Below, one piece after another: positions 16,911 through 26,867 of a stretch of 64,000 nucleotides of DNA. Where the stretch lies: positions 123,773 through 187,772 of the forward strand of contig CALUKE010000006.1 in NCBI GenBank assembly GCA_944321165.1, given 5' to 3'. Position numbers and translations under genes: made by a program. The notes below the pieces were generated by a model. The model worked only from the letters and a program-made list of their open reading frames with translations, was not told where the DNA came from and searched no databases. Each line of letters opens with the position of its first letter. Position 1 is the stretch's first letter. The stretch is from an uncultured Odoribacter sp. (GTDB taxonomy: Bacteria; Bacteroidota; Bacteroidia; Bacteroidales; Marinifilaceae).

Positions 16911-19900
16911 ATGGAAAAATCTGTCAATCATTTTGAAAGGGGAGGTTTGCCGAACCGGTATTGGCTTTATATGCTGATACTTCTTTTATCGCTTGGTTTG
17001 CCGGAGAGTACATTTGCACAGGCAGATCTAATGAAAGTATCTGGAACGGTCATTGATGAGAGTAGTCAGCCGCTTCCGGGTGTTAATGTTTTGCTGAAGG
17101 GCAGTCCGACGATCGGTACAGTGACGGATATAGACGGAAAATATGTATTAAGTGTACCGAAAGATGCCACTTTGATATTCAAATTTGTGGGATATAAAAC
17201 CATTGAAGCGGCTGTAAAAGGACGGGAAACCGTGAATATCACCCTGGAATCGGATGTACAGCAGTTGGAAGATGTGGTAGTGATCGGATACCAATCGATT
17301 AAACGTGAGAAATCGACGGCTGCTATATCCAGTGTTACCAGTGAAAAACTGGAAAATATTCCGGTACCGAGTGTGGAAATGGCTTTGCAAGGAAAAGTGG
17401 CCGGTTTGAATGTATTGAATATTACGGGAGAACCGGGTGCGAAGGGAATTGTCACCTTGCGTGGTAATACCAGTATTGCCAGCCAGGATACCCGAAGTAC
17501 TCCTCTGTATGTTGTAGACGGTATTGTGATGGATGAAGGGGATTTGGGACAGATTGATGTTACCGGTACGAACCCGATTGCCGGAATTAACCCGAATGAT
17601 ATCGAGTCAATCGACGTTTTGAAAGATGCATCTGCGTCGGCTATTTATGGTGCCCGAGCTGCCAATGGTGTGATTATTATCAAGACGAAGACTCCGAAAG
17701 CCGGGAAACCGCAGGTGCGGGTGAACGGTTATTGGGGGGTTTCTATGAAACCGACCATGCGTTCAACTCTGGTTGGTACTGCTGAACGTCATTTGAAAAT
17801 GAATTTGATTTACAAGTACCTGGGAGAAAATGGAATGAAAAATGTCAATTACTGGATTACGGATAGCTTGAATCCGGCTTTTAACAACAATACCGACTGG
17901 CAGGCCAATGTTATCCAGAAAGCCAAGATTCAAAATTATGACGTGAATGTATCGGCTTACGGAGAAAAGGTCAGCTATCGTCTCTCATATAACCATTATG
18001 ATGAGGAAGGTACGGTTATCGGAACTGGATTTACCCGAAATACCGCTTCTCTTTATTTGAATGCCCGTCCCTACAATTTCCTGAATTTGACGGGAAATAT
18101 CCGTTTTTCTGAAATGGAACGTAAAAAGACGAATGGAAGTATTAATATTTTCTCGACCTGGAGTTTCCCATCTTCTTTCTATAAGTTGACAGAAGAGGAT
18201 ATCGAGAATTTCAGAGGAAATAATCTGGATGAATTGGATAAGAACTTCAACCGGGATTTGACGGCTAATTTTCAGGCAAATATCGATTTGACCAAATATT
18301 TCAAATGGACAACCTCTTATTCTTTTGGTTACAGTACCACGCGGAATGATTATTTTATTCCTTCTTATCGGAATAACGATAATGCCTATGCATCTTCGAG
18401 CAGTGGGTCTGTGAAACGTTGGGAAATAGAGAATTATGTTCAATATTTACGTTCATTCAATGAAACGCACAACCTGTCGGTATTGGCCGGTCAGGGAGCT
18501 GAGTATTCCTATATCGATTATTTGTGGGGGGAAGGGAATTACATTGCCTCCAATTCCATTCAGACGATTCAAGGAGTGATTTCTAAGAACTCGAATGCCA
18601 ATTCTTCGATCGAAGAACGTTCCCGTCTTTCCTGGTTTGCCCGTTTAAGTTATGATTATAAAGATAAATACCTCTTCTCAGCCAACTGGCGTATGGATGG
18701 TTCCTCTCGTTTTGGTAAAGCCAATCGTTGGGGACATTTCCCCTCTGTTTCTGCCGGATGGATTATTACGAAGGAGTCTTTCTTCCCGGAGAATTCGATC
18801 ACAGATTTTATCAAGATCCGGGGTAGCTACGGTATTACCGGTAACGACCCGGCCGGATATTACGATGCTTATCGGGCATTGACGCCGAATGTAGACTATC
18901 GGAATGGTTCTAATATAACTTCATACAATGGTTCCGGAACGATCGTATATGATTTCGGTTCGCCGGTAACTTCCAAAGAATTGGGTTGGGAGGAATCCAA
19001 ACAGATGAACTTCGGTCTGGATGCTCATTTTCTGAACAAGCGAATCATTTTGACTGGAGACTATTACATCCGGGATTCTGAAAGTATGATTTTTAATTAT
19101 GCGTTGCCGGTGACTACTGGTTACACAGAGGCGAAGAACAATTTGGTATCGGTTCGGAACAGTGGTGTCGAATTGCAGTTGAGTTTGGATCTGCTTCCGC
19201 ACAATTGGGACTGGTCGTGGACGATCGATGCCAATATTGCCATGAATAAGAATCAGATCAAGAAATTGCCGAACGGCAACCGGAGTATTGTTACCGGAGT
19301 GCCCTGGATGGAATGGATTCTGACGGTGGGACGGCCGTTGTATGAGATTACCGGTTGGGAAAGCAATGGAATCTATTCTTCTGATGATGAGGTACCGGTG
19401 GATCCGCTTACCGGCAATCGGATGACTTTCTTCGGAATGACGATGCAGGCCGGAGATATCGCGGTAGTCGACCAGAACGGTGATTATAATATCGATTATA
19501 ACGATAAGGTTTCTTTGGGAAATCCCGATCCCAAATATTATGGAGGTATCAATACGACAGTTCGCTGGAAAAATCTTTCTATGAGTATCTTCTGTAACTA
19601 TGTGATTAAAAGAACTTTCTGGAACGGTTTCTTGTCTGACCGTATGAACGGTGGTGTTTATTCGGAAGGCGGTTGGGGAAATGTTTCCGGACCAGCCTTG
19701 GATTTCGGTGGTTTGAAATATTTCACGACGGTGGGCGAACATGCCGACCTGCCGACTCTGATTGCCACCAATCACATGGATAACCGTCATATTGCCCATC
19801 AGATTTATACGGATAACGGTAGTTTCTTCCGTTTGAAGAATATTTCTTTGAGTTATGAATTCCCGACAGCCTTGATTAATAAGATTAAGCTGCAACGTTT

Positions 19901-20051
19901 GAGAGTGTACGGATATATGGATAATGTTTGGGTATATTCAAAGAGTAAGACCTATCCGGACCCGGAAAATATCAATACCAACGGTTATGCCAACGGTTCA
20001 GAGTATCCGTTGCCACACAAATTTACCTTGGGTGCTGAGATTACCTTTTAA
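16911..20051 (+). CDS. susC: SusC/RagA family TonB-dependent outer-membrane transporter (right operon)
   Basis: A 1046-residue transporter with a signal peptide (cleavage near TFAQ36) and a carboxypeptidase-D-like domain (VSGTVIDESSQPLPGVNVLLKG). The plug carries PLYVVDGIVMDEG and SIDVLKDASASAIYGARAANGV, followed by the beta-barrel, ending LPHKFTLGAEITF with the usual terminal Phe. There is no STN domain. It is the first gene of the plus-strand operon and a paralogue of the minus-strand susC at 12994-16242. Their barrels have diverged enough to suggest related but not identical ligands. SusD begins 18 bases downstream. Confidence 0.96.
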   Translation: MEKSVNHFERGGLPNRYWLYMLILLLSLGLPESTFAQADLMKVSGTVIDESSQPLPGVNVLLKGSPTIGTVTDIDGKYVLSVPKDATLIFKFVGYKTIEAAVKGRETVNITLESDVQQLEDVVVIGYQSIKREKSTAAISSVTSEKLENIPVPSVEMALQGKVAGLNVLNITGEPGAKGIVTLRGNTSIASQDTRSTPLYVVDGIVMDEGDLGQIDVTGTNPIAGINPNDIESIDVLKDASASAIYGARAANGVIIIKTKTPKAGKPQVRVNGYWGVSMKPTMRSTLVGTAERHLKMNLIYKYLGENGMKNVNYWITDSLNPAFNNNTDWQANVIQKAKIQNYDVNVSAYGEKVSYRLSYNHYDEEGTVIGTGFTRNTASLYLNARPYNFLNLTGNIRFSEMERKKTNGSINIFSTWSFPSSFYKLTEEDIENFRGNNLDELDKNFNRDLTANFQANIDLTKYFKWTTSYSFGYSTTRNDYFIPSYRNNDNAYASSSSGSVKRWEIENYVQYLRSFNETHNLSVLAGQGAEYSYIDYLWGEGNYIASNSIQTIQGVISKNSNANSSIEERSRLSWFARLSYDYKDKYLFSANWRMDGSSRFGKANRWGHFPSVSAGWIITKESFFPENSITDFIKIRGSYGITGNDPAGYYDAYRALTPNVDYRNGSNITSYNGSGTIVYDFGSPVTSKELGWEESKQMNFGLDAHFLNKRIILTGDYYIRDSESMIFNYALPVTTGYTEAKNNLVSVRNSGVELQLSLDLLPHNWDWSWTIDANIAMNKNQIKKLPNGNRSIVTGVPWMEWILTVGRPLYEITGWESNGIYSSDDEVPVDPLTGNRMTFFGMTMQAGDIAVVDQNGDYNIDYNDKVSLGNPDPKYYGGINTTVRWKNLSMSIFCNYVIKRTFWNGFLSDRMNGGVYSEGGWGNVSGPALDFGGLKYFTTVGEHADLPTLIATNHMDNRHIAHQIYTDNGSFFRLKNISLSYEFPTALINKIKLQRLRVYGYMDNVWVYSKSKTYPDPENINTNGYANGSEYPLPHKFTLGAEITF

Positions 20052-20069
20052 TTCGTAAAATTGAGAATT

Positions 20070-21572
20070 ATGAAAATGAAATTGAGATATTTAGCAAATT
20101 CGGCCATGCTGATGGGAGCCTTGATGTTTAGCTCATGTGCCCATTTCCTGGATTTGGAACCTTATAGTGAAGCGGTGGATGAAGCATATTGGAACAGCGA
20201 GGAAGATGTGGAGGCCGCTGTTTCCGGTGGTTATGGACTGTTGAGGGCCGCATTGGCCAATCATTCGGCTTATTATGCATATGGTGATATTGCCGGTACC
20301 AATGTGTTCAATAAATTTGAAAATGAAGACGAGGACTGGAATCAGATGAACCAGTTCAAACTGGATTATGCGATTGCCGACAGTGAAACAGACAGACCTT
20401 TGAAGCAGTTGCGGAATTATAAGTTGTTCTATCGGGTAATCAACCAGTGTAACCGGGCTTTGACAAAAGTAAAGCAAATGGATGATGCTCTTTTCGATGA
20501 AGGAAAGAAGGAACAATACATCGGAGAGTTGTATTTTCTGCGGGGGTATACCTATTTCTATATGTATCGGATTTGGGGAGAATTGCCGATCGTGACGGTA
20601 TCTCCGGATGATGTGATCAATTCCGATTATGTACCCCGTTCTTCTTTGGCCGATGTAGCTGCTTTGATTTACAGCGATCTGGAAGAAGCACGGACTCGTT
20701 TGCCTTGGGAATATGAGGACAATGAAGATTTTGCCATTCGGGCCAACCGGGGCGTCGTATTTGCTACTTTGGCCCACATGGCTGCCTGGGATCAGGACTA
20801 TGCCAAGTGTGTCTCTGCTTGTGATTCGATTCTGAACAGTGATGTGTACGCTCTTGAAGATGGTGAGAACCTGGCAAATATTTATAAGAACGATTCCAAG
20901 GAGTTGATTTTCCAGCTGTTTTTCAACTCGGAAGAAGAAGCTCCCGATGCCGCTTCTGATATCAATTGGACAACGGTTTTCTTTTTGGATGTTCTGGCTT
21001 CTCCTTATTTGACAGCAGATATCAATAAGGAAAAACCGAATAAATATTTGAATACCAGTTTTATTTCCTCGACTTTTTCTGATACGACCGATTATCGGAG
21101 AGAAAAATTCCTGGGATATGCTACGGGGGGAGATATTATTCCGATCAAATATACGGATGTACAGTTAGAGTCTTCATCGAGCGGTTCTATTTATATCGCC
21201 AATAACTATGTTATTTTCCGTTTGGCAGATATCATATTGTTGAAAGCCGAAGCGTTGACAGCACAGGGTAAGAACAGCGGTCTTGCGATCAGTTTGTTGA
21301 ATCAGATTCGTCACCGGGCAAATATCGGTGATTTCGATGGATCGGTCTCTTTGCAACGGGCGATTTTGAACGAACGGGCTCGAGAACTGTTCCTGGAAGG
21401 ACACCGTTTCTTCGATTTGGTGCGCTATTATTATGAAACAGGAACCTCTTTATTGTATAATGTAACGGAGGCGAATATGGCAAAAGGTATTCACTACTGG
21501 CCTTTGGATCCGGATTTGTTTGAAAATAACAGTGTGATACGGCAAACCTCCTATTGGCAGGGTAAAATTTAA
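20070..21572 (+). CDS. susD: SusD/RagB family glycan-binding lipoprotein (right operon)
   Basis: A 500-residue lipoprotein (lipobox MFSSC23). SusD hallmarks are DEAYWNSEEDVEAAVSGGYG, YIGELYFLRGYTYFYMYRIW with GELPIV, IRANRGVVFATLAHMAAW, and the C-terminal NERARELFLEGHRFFDLVRY. The ATG at 20070 is preferred over the upstream in-frame TTG (20061) because it gives a normal lipoprotein signal. It is partner of the SusC just upstream and paralogue of 11483-12988. It works at the cell surface, closing over the transporter and binding the oligosaccharide. Confidence 0.95.
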   Translation: MKMKLRYLANSAMLMGALMFSSCAHFLDLEPYSEAVDEAYWNSEEDVEAAVSGGYGLLRAALANHSAYYAYGDIAGTNVFNKFENEDEDWNQMNQFKLDYAIADSETDRPLKQLRNYKLFYRVINQCNRALTKVKQMDDALFDEGKKEQYIGELYFLRGYTYFYMYRIWGELPIVTVSPDDVINSDYVPRSSLADVAALIYSDLEEARTRLPWEYEDNEDFAIRANRGVVFATLAHMAAWDQDYAKCVSACDSILNSDVYALEDGENLANIYKNDSKELIFQLFFNSEEEAPDAASDINWTTVFFLDVLASPYLTADINKEKPNKYLNTSFISSTFSDTTDYRREKFLGYATGGDIIPIKYTDVQLESSSSGSIYIANNYVIFRLADIILLKAEALTAQGKNSGLAISLLNQIRHRANIGDFDGSVSLQRAILNERARELFLEGHRFFDLVRYYYETGTSLLYNVTEANMAKGIHYWPLDPDLFENNSVIRQTSYWQGKI

Positions 21573-21589
21573 TTTAATATCAGCATATT

Positions 21590-22309
21590 ATGAAAAAGTT
21601 ATTGATTATATCTGTTTTGTTTTTATTCGGAATGACCTCTTGTATTCAGAGTTATCTGGAGGATGGTGGAGTGCATTCTGCAGAATCGAACACGACACCT
21701 TATGAATATCTAGCTTCCCATACCTACCATATGTTCGATACCTTGATTCAGATCATCGATCATTATGGATTGCAGGAAGAGATGAATAATGCCGCCACTG
21801 TTTTCGCCTGTTCGGATTTCAGTGTCAAGGCTTTGTTAGACAAACGTTCTGCTGAACTGGCTGATGAGCATGGAGATGAAGGTTGGCTTTATACCTTGGA
21901 TTCGATGTATCGTGATTTTACGGCCGATTCTATCCGGATTTATTTCTTCCAGGATAAAATTGAGTTGTCTTCAGCCCCGAAGGTGCCGACAGAATTTCTT
22001 AATTATTCCGGAGACGGATCAGGATATGCCGTTTATCAACAGGAGTCTACGAATGAATCGGATTGGACGGTTCCGGGTTCGAGTGTGACAGTGGTTACAA
22101 AACCCTCTTTCCTGTACCTGCGGAAAATTATCGGAGAAGAAATCGATCCGATCGGCAAAGAGTTTGATACGACTGAAGAACAGTTGAAAGAACAGGATAT
22201 TTCAGTCAAATGTCAGACGACAGGTATCATCTGTACGAAAACGGGTACCATATTGCATGTTTTGGATAATTCTCATGTTTTCTCAGCGTTTAAAGTTGGA
22301 AATGATTAA
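21590..22309 (+). CDS. Fasciclin-like lipoprotein of the right operon
   Basis: A 239-residue lipoprotein (lipobox GMTSC18) with one divergent FAS1/fasciclin domain: TPYEYLASHTYHMFDTLIQI, then TVFACSDFSVKALL, then GIICTKTGTILHVLDNSHVF. It is the counterpart of 10751-11458 in the left operon, in the same position after SusD and with the same SCxxxYLxDGG opening. It is likely a surface accessory to SusCD. No catalytic motif is seen. Confidence 0.75.
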   Translation: MKKLLIISVLFLFGMTSCIQSYLEDGGVHSAESNTTPYEYLASHTYHMFDTLIQIIDHYGLQEEMNNAATVFACSDFSVKALLDKRSAELADEHGDEGWLYTLDSMYRDFTADSIRIYFFQDKIELSSAPKVPTEFLNYSGDGSGYAVYQQESTNESDWTVPGSSVTVVTKPSFLYLRKIIGEEIDPIGKEFDTTEEQLKEQDISVKCQTTGIICTKTGTILHVLDNSHVFSAFKVGND

Positions 22310-22319
22310 ACAGAAAGTT

Positions 22320-23357
22320 ATGAAAATGAAGAAATTGATATATGGAATGATCGGTGCCGGATGTTTGCTGGTGGCTTGCGATCAGATAAAGGAAGGATAC
22401 ATGAGCGATAATATTTATTATGTGACAGATCCTTTTATTGTAGAACAGGGAAAAACGACTTATTCGGAAGCTTTGGAAGTGGATAATTCGACGGGACCGA
22501 TTAATGTAGAATTACTGGATATCCGGAATGTGGAAACCGGAAAAACCGAAGAGGCCTGGTATTCCGAAAGTGAGATTACCTTTTGGAAAGAAGAGATCAA
22601 TTCTGCGACCGATACGACTTGGGAGCAGGTGGCAGCCAAATATTCCATGCGTTCTTACCCTACTTTTCAGGTCAATCCGATTGGCGGACGTCTGGAATTT
22701 TCGGAAGGAACGTTGAATGTTCCGACCGGAGAGTATGAAATTGACATCAAGGTGTCAAATGTAAGAGATACTCGGATTATTAAGAATGCCTGTACGATTG
22801 TATTGACGGAAAGTTCATCTTTTGTACAGGCCGGAACTTACGATTTGTGGAATTCCAGCAATTCAGATACTCGTCTGGATCCGGTGATGACTTATAAGGA
22901 GTTGACTGAAGAGGATGAACTGGAAGCCTTCAAAAGCAAGTTGGCTGCAGCAGGTGGCGAGTATAATGAAGATTACGGTTATATGATTCTGAAAGTACTG
23001 GATAATTATGGCAGTGCCTTTGACTGGACACCCAATACGGATGCGAATACCGGAGGTGAGATCCGTCAGCGGCAATCGGATCTGGGTAGTTTCGAAAAAC
23101 GGAGTCCGTGGCAGAAAATGTATTATACGTCGGATGCGATGATCGCTCCTTTCCCCATGGCTCCTTTCCCGTTGATCAATGCTCCTGTGGCAACAGACGA
23201 CTTGTCTTATTATCGAATCATTCCTTCGGCTACCACCAAAGGGGTGGATATTTGGATCCGTTTCAGCTGGTTTATACTTCGTAAAGGAGTATTTGAGATT
23301 ACTTATCAGCTGAAAGGAGCGGATGATACCGGTATTATTGAAAGGGTAAAAAAATAA
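22320..23357 (+). CDS. SusE-position lipoprotein (DUF5007-like), right operon
   Basis: A 345-residue lipoprotein (lipobox LLVAC20) beginning DQIKEGYMSDNIYYVTDPF. It is paralogous to 9707-10729 over the first 150 residues (TTYSEALEV, VELLDIRNVETGKTEE, NPIGGRLEF) and similar in plan to the end, including PFPMAPFPLINAPV late in the protein. The frame is open upstream to 22257. The ATG at 22320 is chosen because it gives a proper lipoprotein signal and does not overlap the previous gene. Its domain type recurs at the N-terminus of the fusion protein 24473-26845. Probable role: surface glycan binding. Confidence 0.72.
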   Translation: MKMKKLIYGMIGAGCLLVACDQIKEGYMSDNIYYVTDPFIVEQGKTTYSEALEVDNSTGPINVELLDIRNVETGKTEEAWYSESEITFWKEEINSATDTTWEQVAAKYSMRSYPTFQVNPIGGRLEFSEGTLNVPTGEYEIDIKVSNVRDTRIIKNACTIVLTESSSFVQAGTYDLWNSSNSDTRLDPVMTYKELTEEDELEAFKSKLAAAGGEYNEDYGYMILKVLDNYGSAFDWTPNTDANTGGEIRQRQSDLGSFEKRSPWQKMYYTSDAMIAPFPMAPFPLINAPVATDDLSYYRIIPSATTKGVDIWIRFSWFILRKGVFEITYQLKGADDTGIIERVKK

Positions 23358-23372
23358 TTAAATGCGAAGATT

Positions 23373-24470
23373 ATGAAAAAATTAAAATATCTGGCCTGTT
23401 TGTTATTGATGATGTCATGGGCTTTTGTGGCTTGTACGGACGATGACGACGAGGGTATCACCGATGAAGAGTACACAGCTGGAGCTGCTGTGGTGAATAT
23501 AACAGTCATCGATGAAGAAACGGGACTCCCGCTATCGGATGTTTCTTTGAAGCAGACCGCTTTAAAGATTTCAGAAGTAACCGATGTGAGTGGTAATGCA
23601 ACCCTGGAATTTGATCCAGCTCCACGTGCGATATCGAATCTGCTGCTTTCTCACGAATCTTATCAGGATTATACAACGACGGTTGCCATTGGAGAAGTGA
23701 GTGAGGGAACGACTAAAAATGTGGATGTAACAATCGCTTTGAATCAGAAAACGATTTCTTATGTCGTTAATTTTACGGTATTGGATGATTCAACCTATCT
23801 GCCTGTTGCCGGTGTATCTATTATGGGATTGGAGACGGGGGCGGATGTAACGGATGAAGACGGGGTGGCAACAATAAAACTTCCGAGTCCGGGAGATTAT
23901 GACCTGACTTTGATTATGACGGGGTATGATACGACCTACCTTGCTGTAACGATGCCGGACGAAGGTATGCCAGGAGAGACGGTGACCGTAGATTATGGAA
24001 CCGTGATGATGAAGCCTGACAATGGTTTCCGGATCGAAAAGGTTGACCTTTCTTCTTTTACCTGGCAACTCGACAGTATGGTAGTGCTGAGTCGTGATCG
24101 GGGAAGTATCGGAGAGGTAATATTGTCTAAGGAACAGTATCTGGCCGGAACAGGAATTACTTTTGAATGGGACCGGAGAAGTGAGTTTGAAGGTATCGAT
24201 TTTGATTATATCATATCGGCTTCCGGGGCAACGGATTTCCGGTATCCATTGTGCTTTAAGCTTCATTATGAAGAGGCTTCCTATGCTCCTGGCTGTTACC
24301 GGGTTGAGGTAATCAAATTCTTGGAGCCCTCTTCTTCCAATATTATTCGGAAAGATGAATCTTATTACGATTATCGGGAGAAGAAATTGGTTTTGCGTTT
24401 CTTGTTCTTTGAAGGTTGGTGTAGTGCAGAGGATTGGGATTCGTATTACTATTCAGTTGAAGAAGAATAA
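23373..24470 (+). CDS. Surface lipoprotein with two carboxypeptidase-regulatory-like repeats
   Basis: A 365-residue lipoprotein (lipobox FVAC21) followed by TDDDDEG, an acidic surface-export type signal. Two consecutive beta-sandwich repeats of the carboxypeptidase-D regulatory type are visible. The first is VVNITVIDEETGLPLSDVSL (about 43-120), and the second is VVNFTVLDDSTYLPVAGVSI with GADVTDEDGVATIKLPSPGDY (about 130-215). A C-terminal 150-residue part of unknown type follows. No catalytic residues are evident. It starts 15 bases after the SusE-position gene and ends 2 bases before the fusion protein, so it is firmly inside the operon. It probably serves as a stalk or a binding protein. 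Confidence 0.65.
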   Translation: MKKLKYLACLLLMMSWAFVACTDDDDEGITDEEYTAGAAVVNITVIDEETGLPLSDVSLKQTALKISEVTDVSGNATLEFDPAPRAISNLLLSHESYQDYTTTVAIGEVSEGTTKNVDVTIALNQKTISYVVNFTVLDDSTYLPVAGVSIMGLETGADVTDEDGVATIKLPSPGDYDLTLIMTGYDTTYLAVTMPDEGMPGETVTVDYGTVMMKPDNGFRIEKVDLSSFTWQLDSMVVLSRDRGSIGEVILSKEQYLAGTGITFEWDRRSEFEGIDFDYIISASGATDFRYPLCFKLHYEEASYAPGCYRVEVIKFLEPSSSNIIRKDESYYDYREKKLVLRFLFFEGWCSAEDWDSYYYSVEEE

Positions 24471-24472
24471 TA

Positions 24473-26845
24473 ATGGTATATTGCAAGTTGAGATATGGGA
24501 TATGGCTGGTCGCACTTTGGGCGATCGGCCTCTTTACCGGCTGTTCCGACAACGACAAGATCCGGCGTGTCAATTTGGAGGAGTTGGGGTATGCCTCATC
24601 GATTTTTTCGGTAACCAAAGGAGAGGATTACGAATCGCTTGCTTTGGAATTGCCGGAAGGAACGACAGGAGACATTCGCGTGAAGGTGAAAGATGTTCGG
24701 AATTTTACGACGAAGGAAAGCGAACCGCTTTTTCTCGCAATGTGTGAAGTCGTAAGTTGGACGTCGCCGATTGATCTGGCTACGGATAAGACGGTGGAGG
24801 CTGTATTAGCCAAGTATAGTCCGCAGGAGAAGACGACTCTTTCTGTGGATGCCGCTACCGGGAAATTGATGCTTTACGGAGCAGGTACCAGAAATATTCC
24901 GGCTGGCGTGTATTTGGTGGATCTGGAGATAAGCAGTGGTGAAGAAACCGTTGTGAAAGAAGGGATTTGTCGAATTCAGTTGCGGGATAATTCTTCTCAG
25001 GCGGTGAAGGTGATTGCCTCTTGGGGTACGACTGATAATGACAAAGCTGATACGGAAGTAGGCAGTAAAGAATTGAGTGGCGAGGATTTACAGAAGTTCG
25101 TAACGGATCTGGGCAGTGCTTATAATAAAGATTACGGTTATCTGATCCTGAAAGTGAAAGATCGGCGGAATCAAAGTATCAGCTGGAAAGACCGTTTCGT
25201 TACCCGTGCAAGCAAGAATAATTTTTCGACCTTGAATCCATGGGCAGAAATTATTTATACGGAAGAAGCCGTGATCATTCCTTATCCTGTGCCGTGTTAT
25301 CCGGTGGGATCTCCATCTGCGGGGAATATGGTGCAGTATAAGATTGAAAAGGCCAATACCGTTTCGCAGAAAGATATTTTCTTTGATTGTTATTTGTCTG
25401 TAAGCCGGAAGGGAGTGTTTGAGATTGACTGTAAGTTGGTTGATGACGATGTTCAGGGAAAAGCAGCGGTGTTGCCCAGTGGAAAGAAGATTTATCTTCC
25501 ACTACAGGATAATCTGCGGTATATGGATTTTTACGATGACAACAGTCAATTTAGTTATCATCGGATGGCCTCTTCCGATAATTTTGTCGTATTTTGGGAA
25601 AAGGGGTTTGGAGATGATCCGAAAAATGCACCGGCGCTGAACGGAGTAGATATGACGGTCGATTTGGACGATTTGCTCGAGAAAGGAGAGCGTTTCTATA
25701 AATTGTATCACGATTCCTTGTATTTTGTTACTCCGGGAAATTCCAATGTCGATTCCATTCGTATGATGGTAATGATTTATTATACAACGGATTGGATGGC
25801 TTATGGGGGCGGTTATGACGATGTGATCGGGGCTTTGTGGGTGAATCCGGCGACCATGAAACCGGTGGGACAGACGATAGCACATGAATTTGGACACTCT
25901 TTCCAGTATCAGGTGTATTGCGATGATCCCAACAAGCAAGCCGGTTTCCGTCAAGGACAAAGCGGTACTGCTACGGACGGGAACAGTTTTTGGGAGATGT
26001 GTGCGCAGCACATGGCCTGGCAAAATATGGCTCTTTTCCCTGCCTGGAATTGTGATGTGCCGATTTATCTGGCCAACCATCACCGGGGGTTTATGCATGA
26101 GTGGTTGCGCTATCAGTCGTTTTTCCTCATCGAATATTGGCGGATGCAGCATGGAGATGATATGTTGGGACGGGTGTGGCGTGAATCTCGGAAAAACGAA
26201 GATCCGATCACGGCTTATAAACGCATTGCGGGCCTTTCTCAGGATCAATTCAATGCGGAAGTCTGGGAATCCGCCTGTCATGATATTACCTGGGATTATC
26301 CTTTGGGAAGTTATTTGCGTACGCTGATCGATCAGCAGAATGAATACGACCGGGAAACCTGGTATACACATAAAACCCGTCTGATTGCCGAGAATGGATA
26401 TTATCGTTCTTATCCGGATACGGTGACTGTTGATCATGGAACCGAACAAAACATTGCTTTTACTCCGCATGACTATGGATACAATGCTTTCCAATTGGAA
26501 GTGCCGGCCGGAGGAACGACGGTTACCGTCGAATTTGAAGGCATCACCGGGGACAGTCGCTATCGTACGGTGGGCGATCATAAGGCCGGATGGCGTTTCG
26601 GATTTGTCGGAGTACAAGGCGGTTGGACACCGGTATATGGCGATATGGGAGAAGCCTCCGCTTTGGAACCGAACGCTTCCATCTCCTTCACAGTGCCCAG
26701 CGGAGGTTTGGATCAGTTATGGTTTGTGGTTTCCGGGGCACCTTCCGTGCATGAGCCTCATGTTTGGGATGATAATGCAAGCAATGATGAAGAGTATCCT
26801 TATCGGGTGAAATTTACTCATACGAATGTGAAAGACAAAGATTAA
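24473..26845 (+). CDS. Fusion lipoprotein: SusE-like domain joined to an HExxH (DUF6055-like) domain
   Basis: A 790-residue lipoprotein (lipobox LFTGC24). Residues about 30-320 share the plan of the DUF5007-like neighbours (IRVKVKDVRNFTTKESEPLF, LVDLEISSGEE, DYGYLILKVKDRRNQSISWKD, IIPYPVPCYPVG). From about residue 322 a different domain begins. It carries H471-E-F-G-H475 and, 33 residues after the second His, E508 in SFWEMCAQH, the HExxH plus downstream Glu pattern of gluzincin metallopeptidases. The domain resembles DUF6055 proteins of Bacteroidota. A C-terminal beta-rich part (from about 650) follows. It could be a surface peptidase held on the glycan by its SusE-like module. Catalysis is inferred only from the motif. 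Confidence 0.65.
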   Translation: MVYCKLRYGIWLVALWAIGLFTGCSDNDKIRRVNLEELGYASSIFSVTKGEDYESLALELPEGTTGDIRVKVKDVRNFTTKESEPLFLAMCEVVSWTSPIDLATDKTVEAVLAKYSPQEKTTLSVDAATGKLMLYGAGTRNIPAGVYLVDLEISSGEETVVKEGICRIQLRDNSSQAVKVIASWGTTDNDKADTEVGSKELSGEDLQKFVTDLGSAYNKDYGYLILKVKDRRNQSISWKDRFVTRASKNNFSTLNPWAEIIYTEEAVIIPYPVPCYPVGSPSAGNMVQYKIEKANTVSQKDIFFDCYLSVSRKGVFEIDCKLVDDDVQGKAAVLPSGKKIYLPLQDNLRYMDFYDDNSQFSYHRMASSDNFVVFWEKGFGDDPKNAPALNGVDMTVDLDDLLEKGERFYKLYHDSLYFVTPGNSNVDSIRMMVMIYYTTDWMAYGGGYDDVIGALWVNPATMKPVGQTIAHEFGHSFQYQVYCDDPNKQAGFRQGQSGTATDGNSFWEMCAQHMAWQNMALFPAWNCDVPIYLANHHRGFMHEWLRYQSFFLIEYWRMQHGDDMLGRVWRESRKNEDPITAYKRIAGLSQDQFNAEVWESACHDITWDYPLGSYLRTLIDQQNEYDRETWYTHKTRLIAENGYYRSYPDTVTVDHGTEQNIAFTPHDYGYNAFQLEVPAGGTTVTVEFEGITGDSRYRTVGDHKAGWRFGFVGVQGGWTPVYGDMGEASALEPNASISFTVPSGGLDQLWFVVSGAPSVHEPHVWDDNASNDEEYPYRVKFTHTNVKDKD

Positions 26846-26867
26846 GTATAATTAAATAAAGAATCTT

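Noticed and set aside
25502..26617. 371-codon frame antisense to the HExxH fusion protein
   Set aside because: The sense strand has a continuous, motif-bearing protein; the antisense frame has none.
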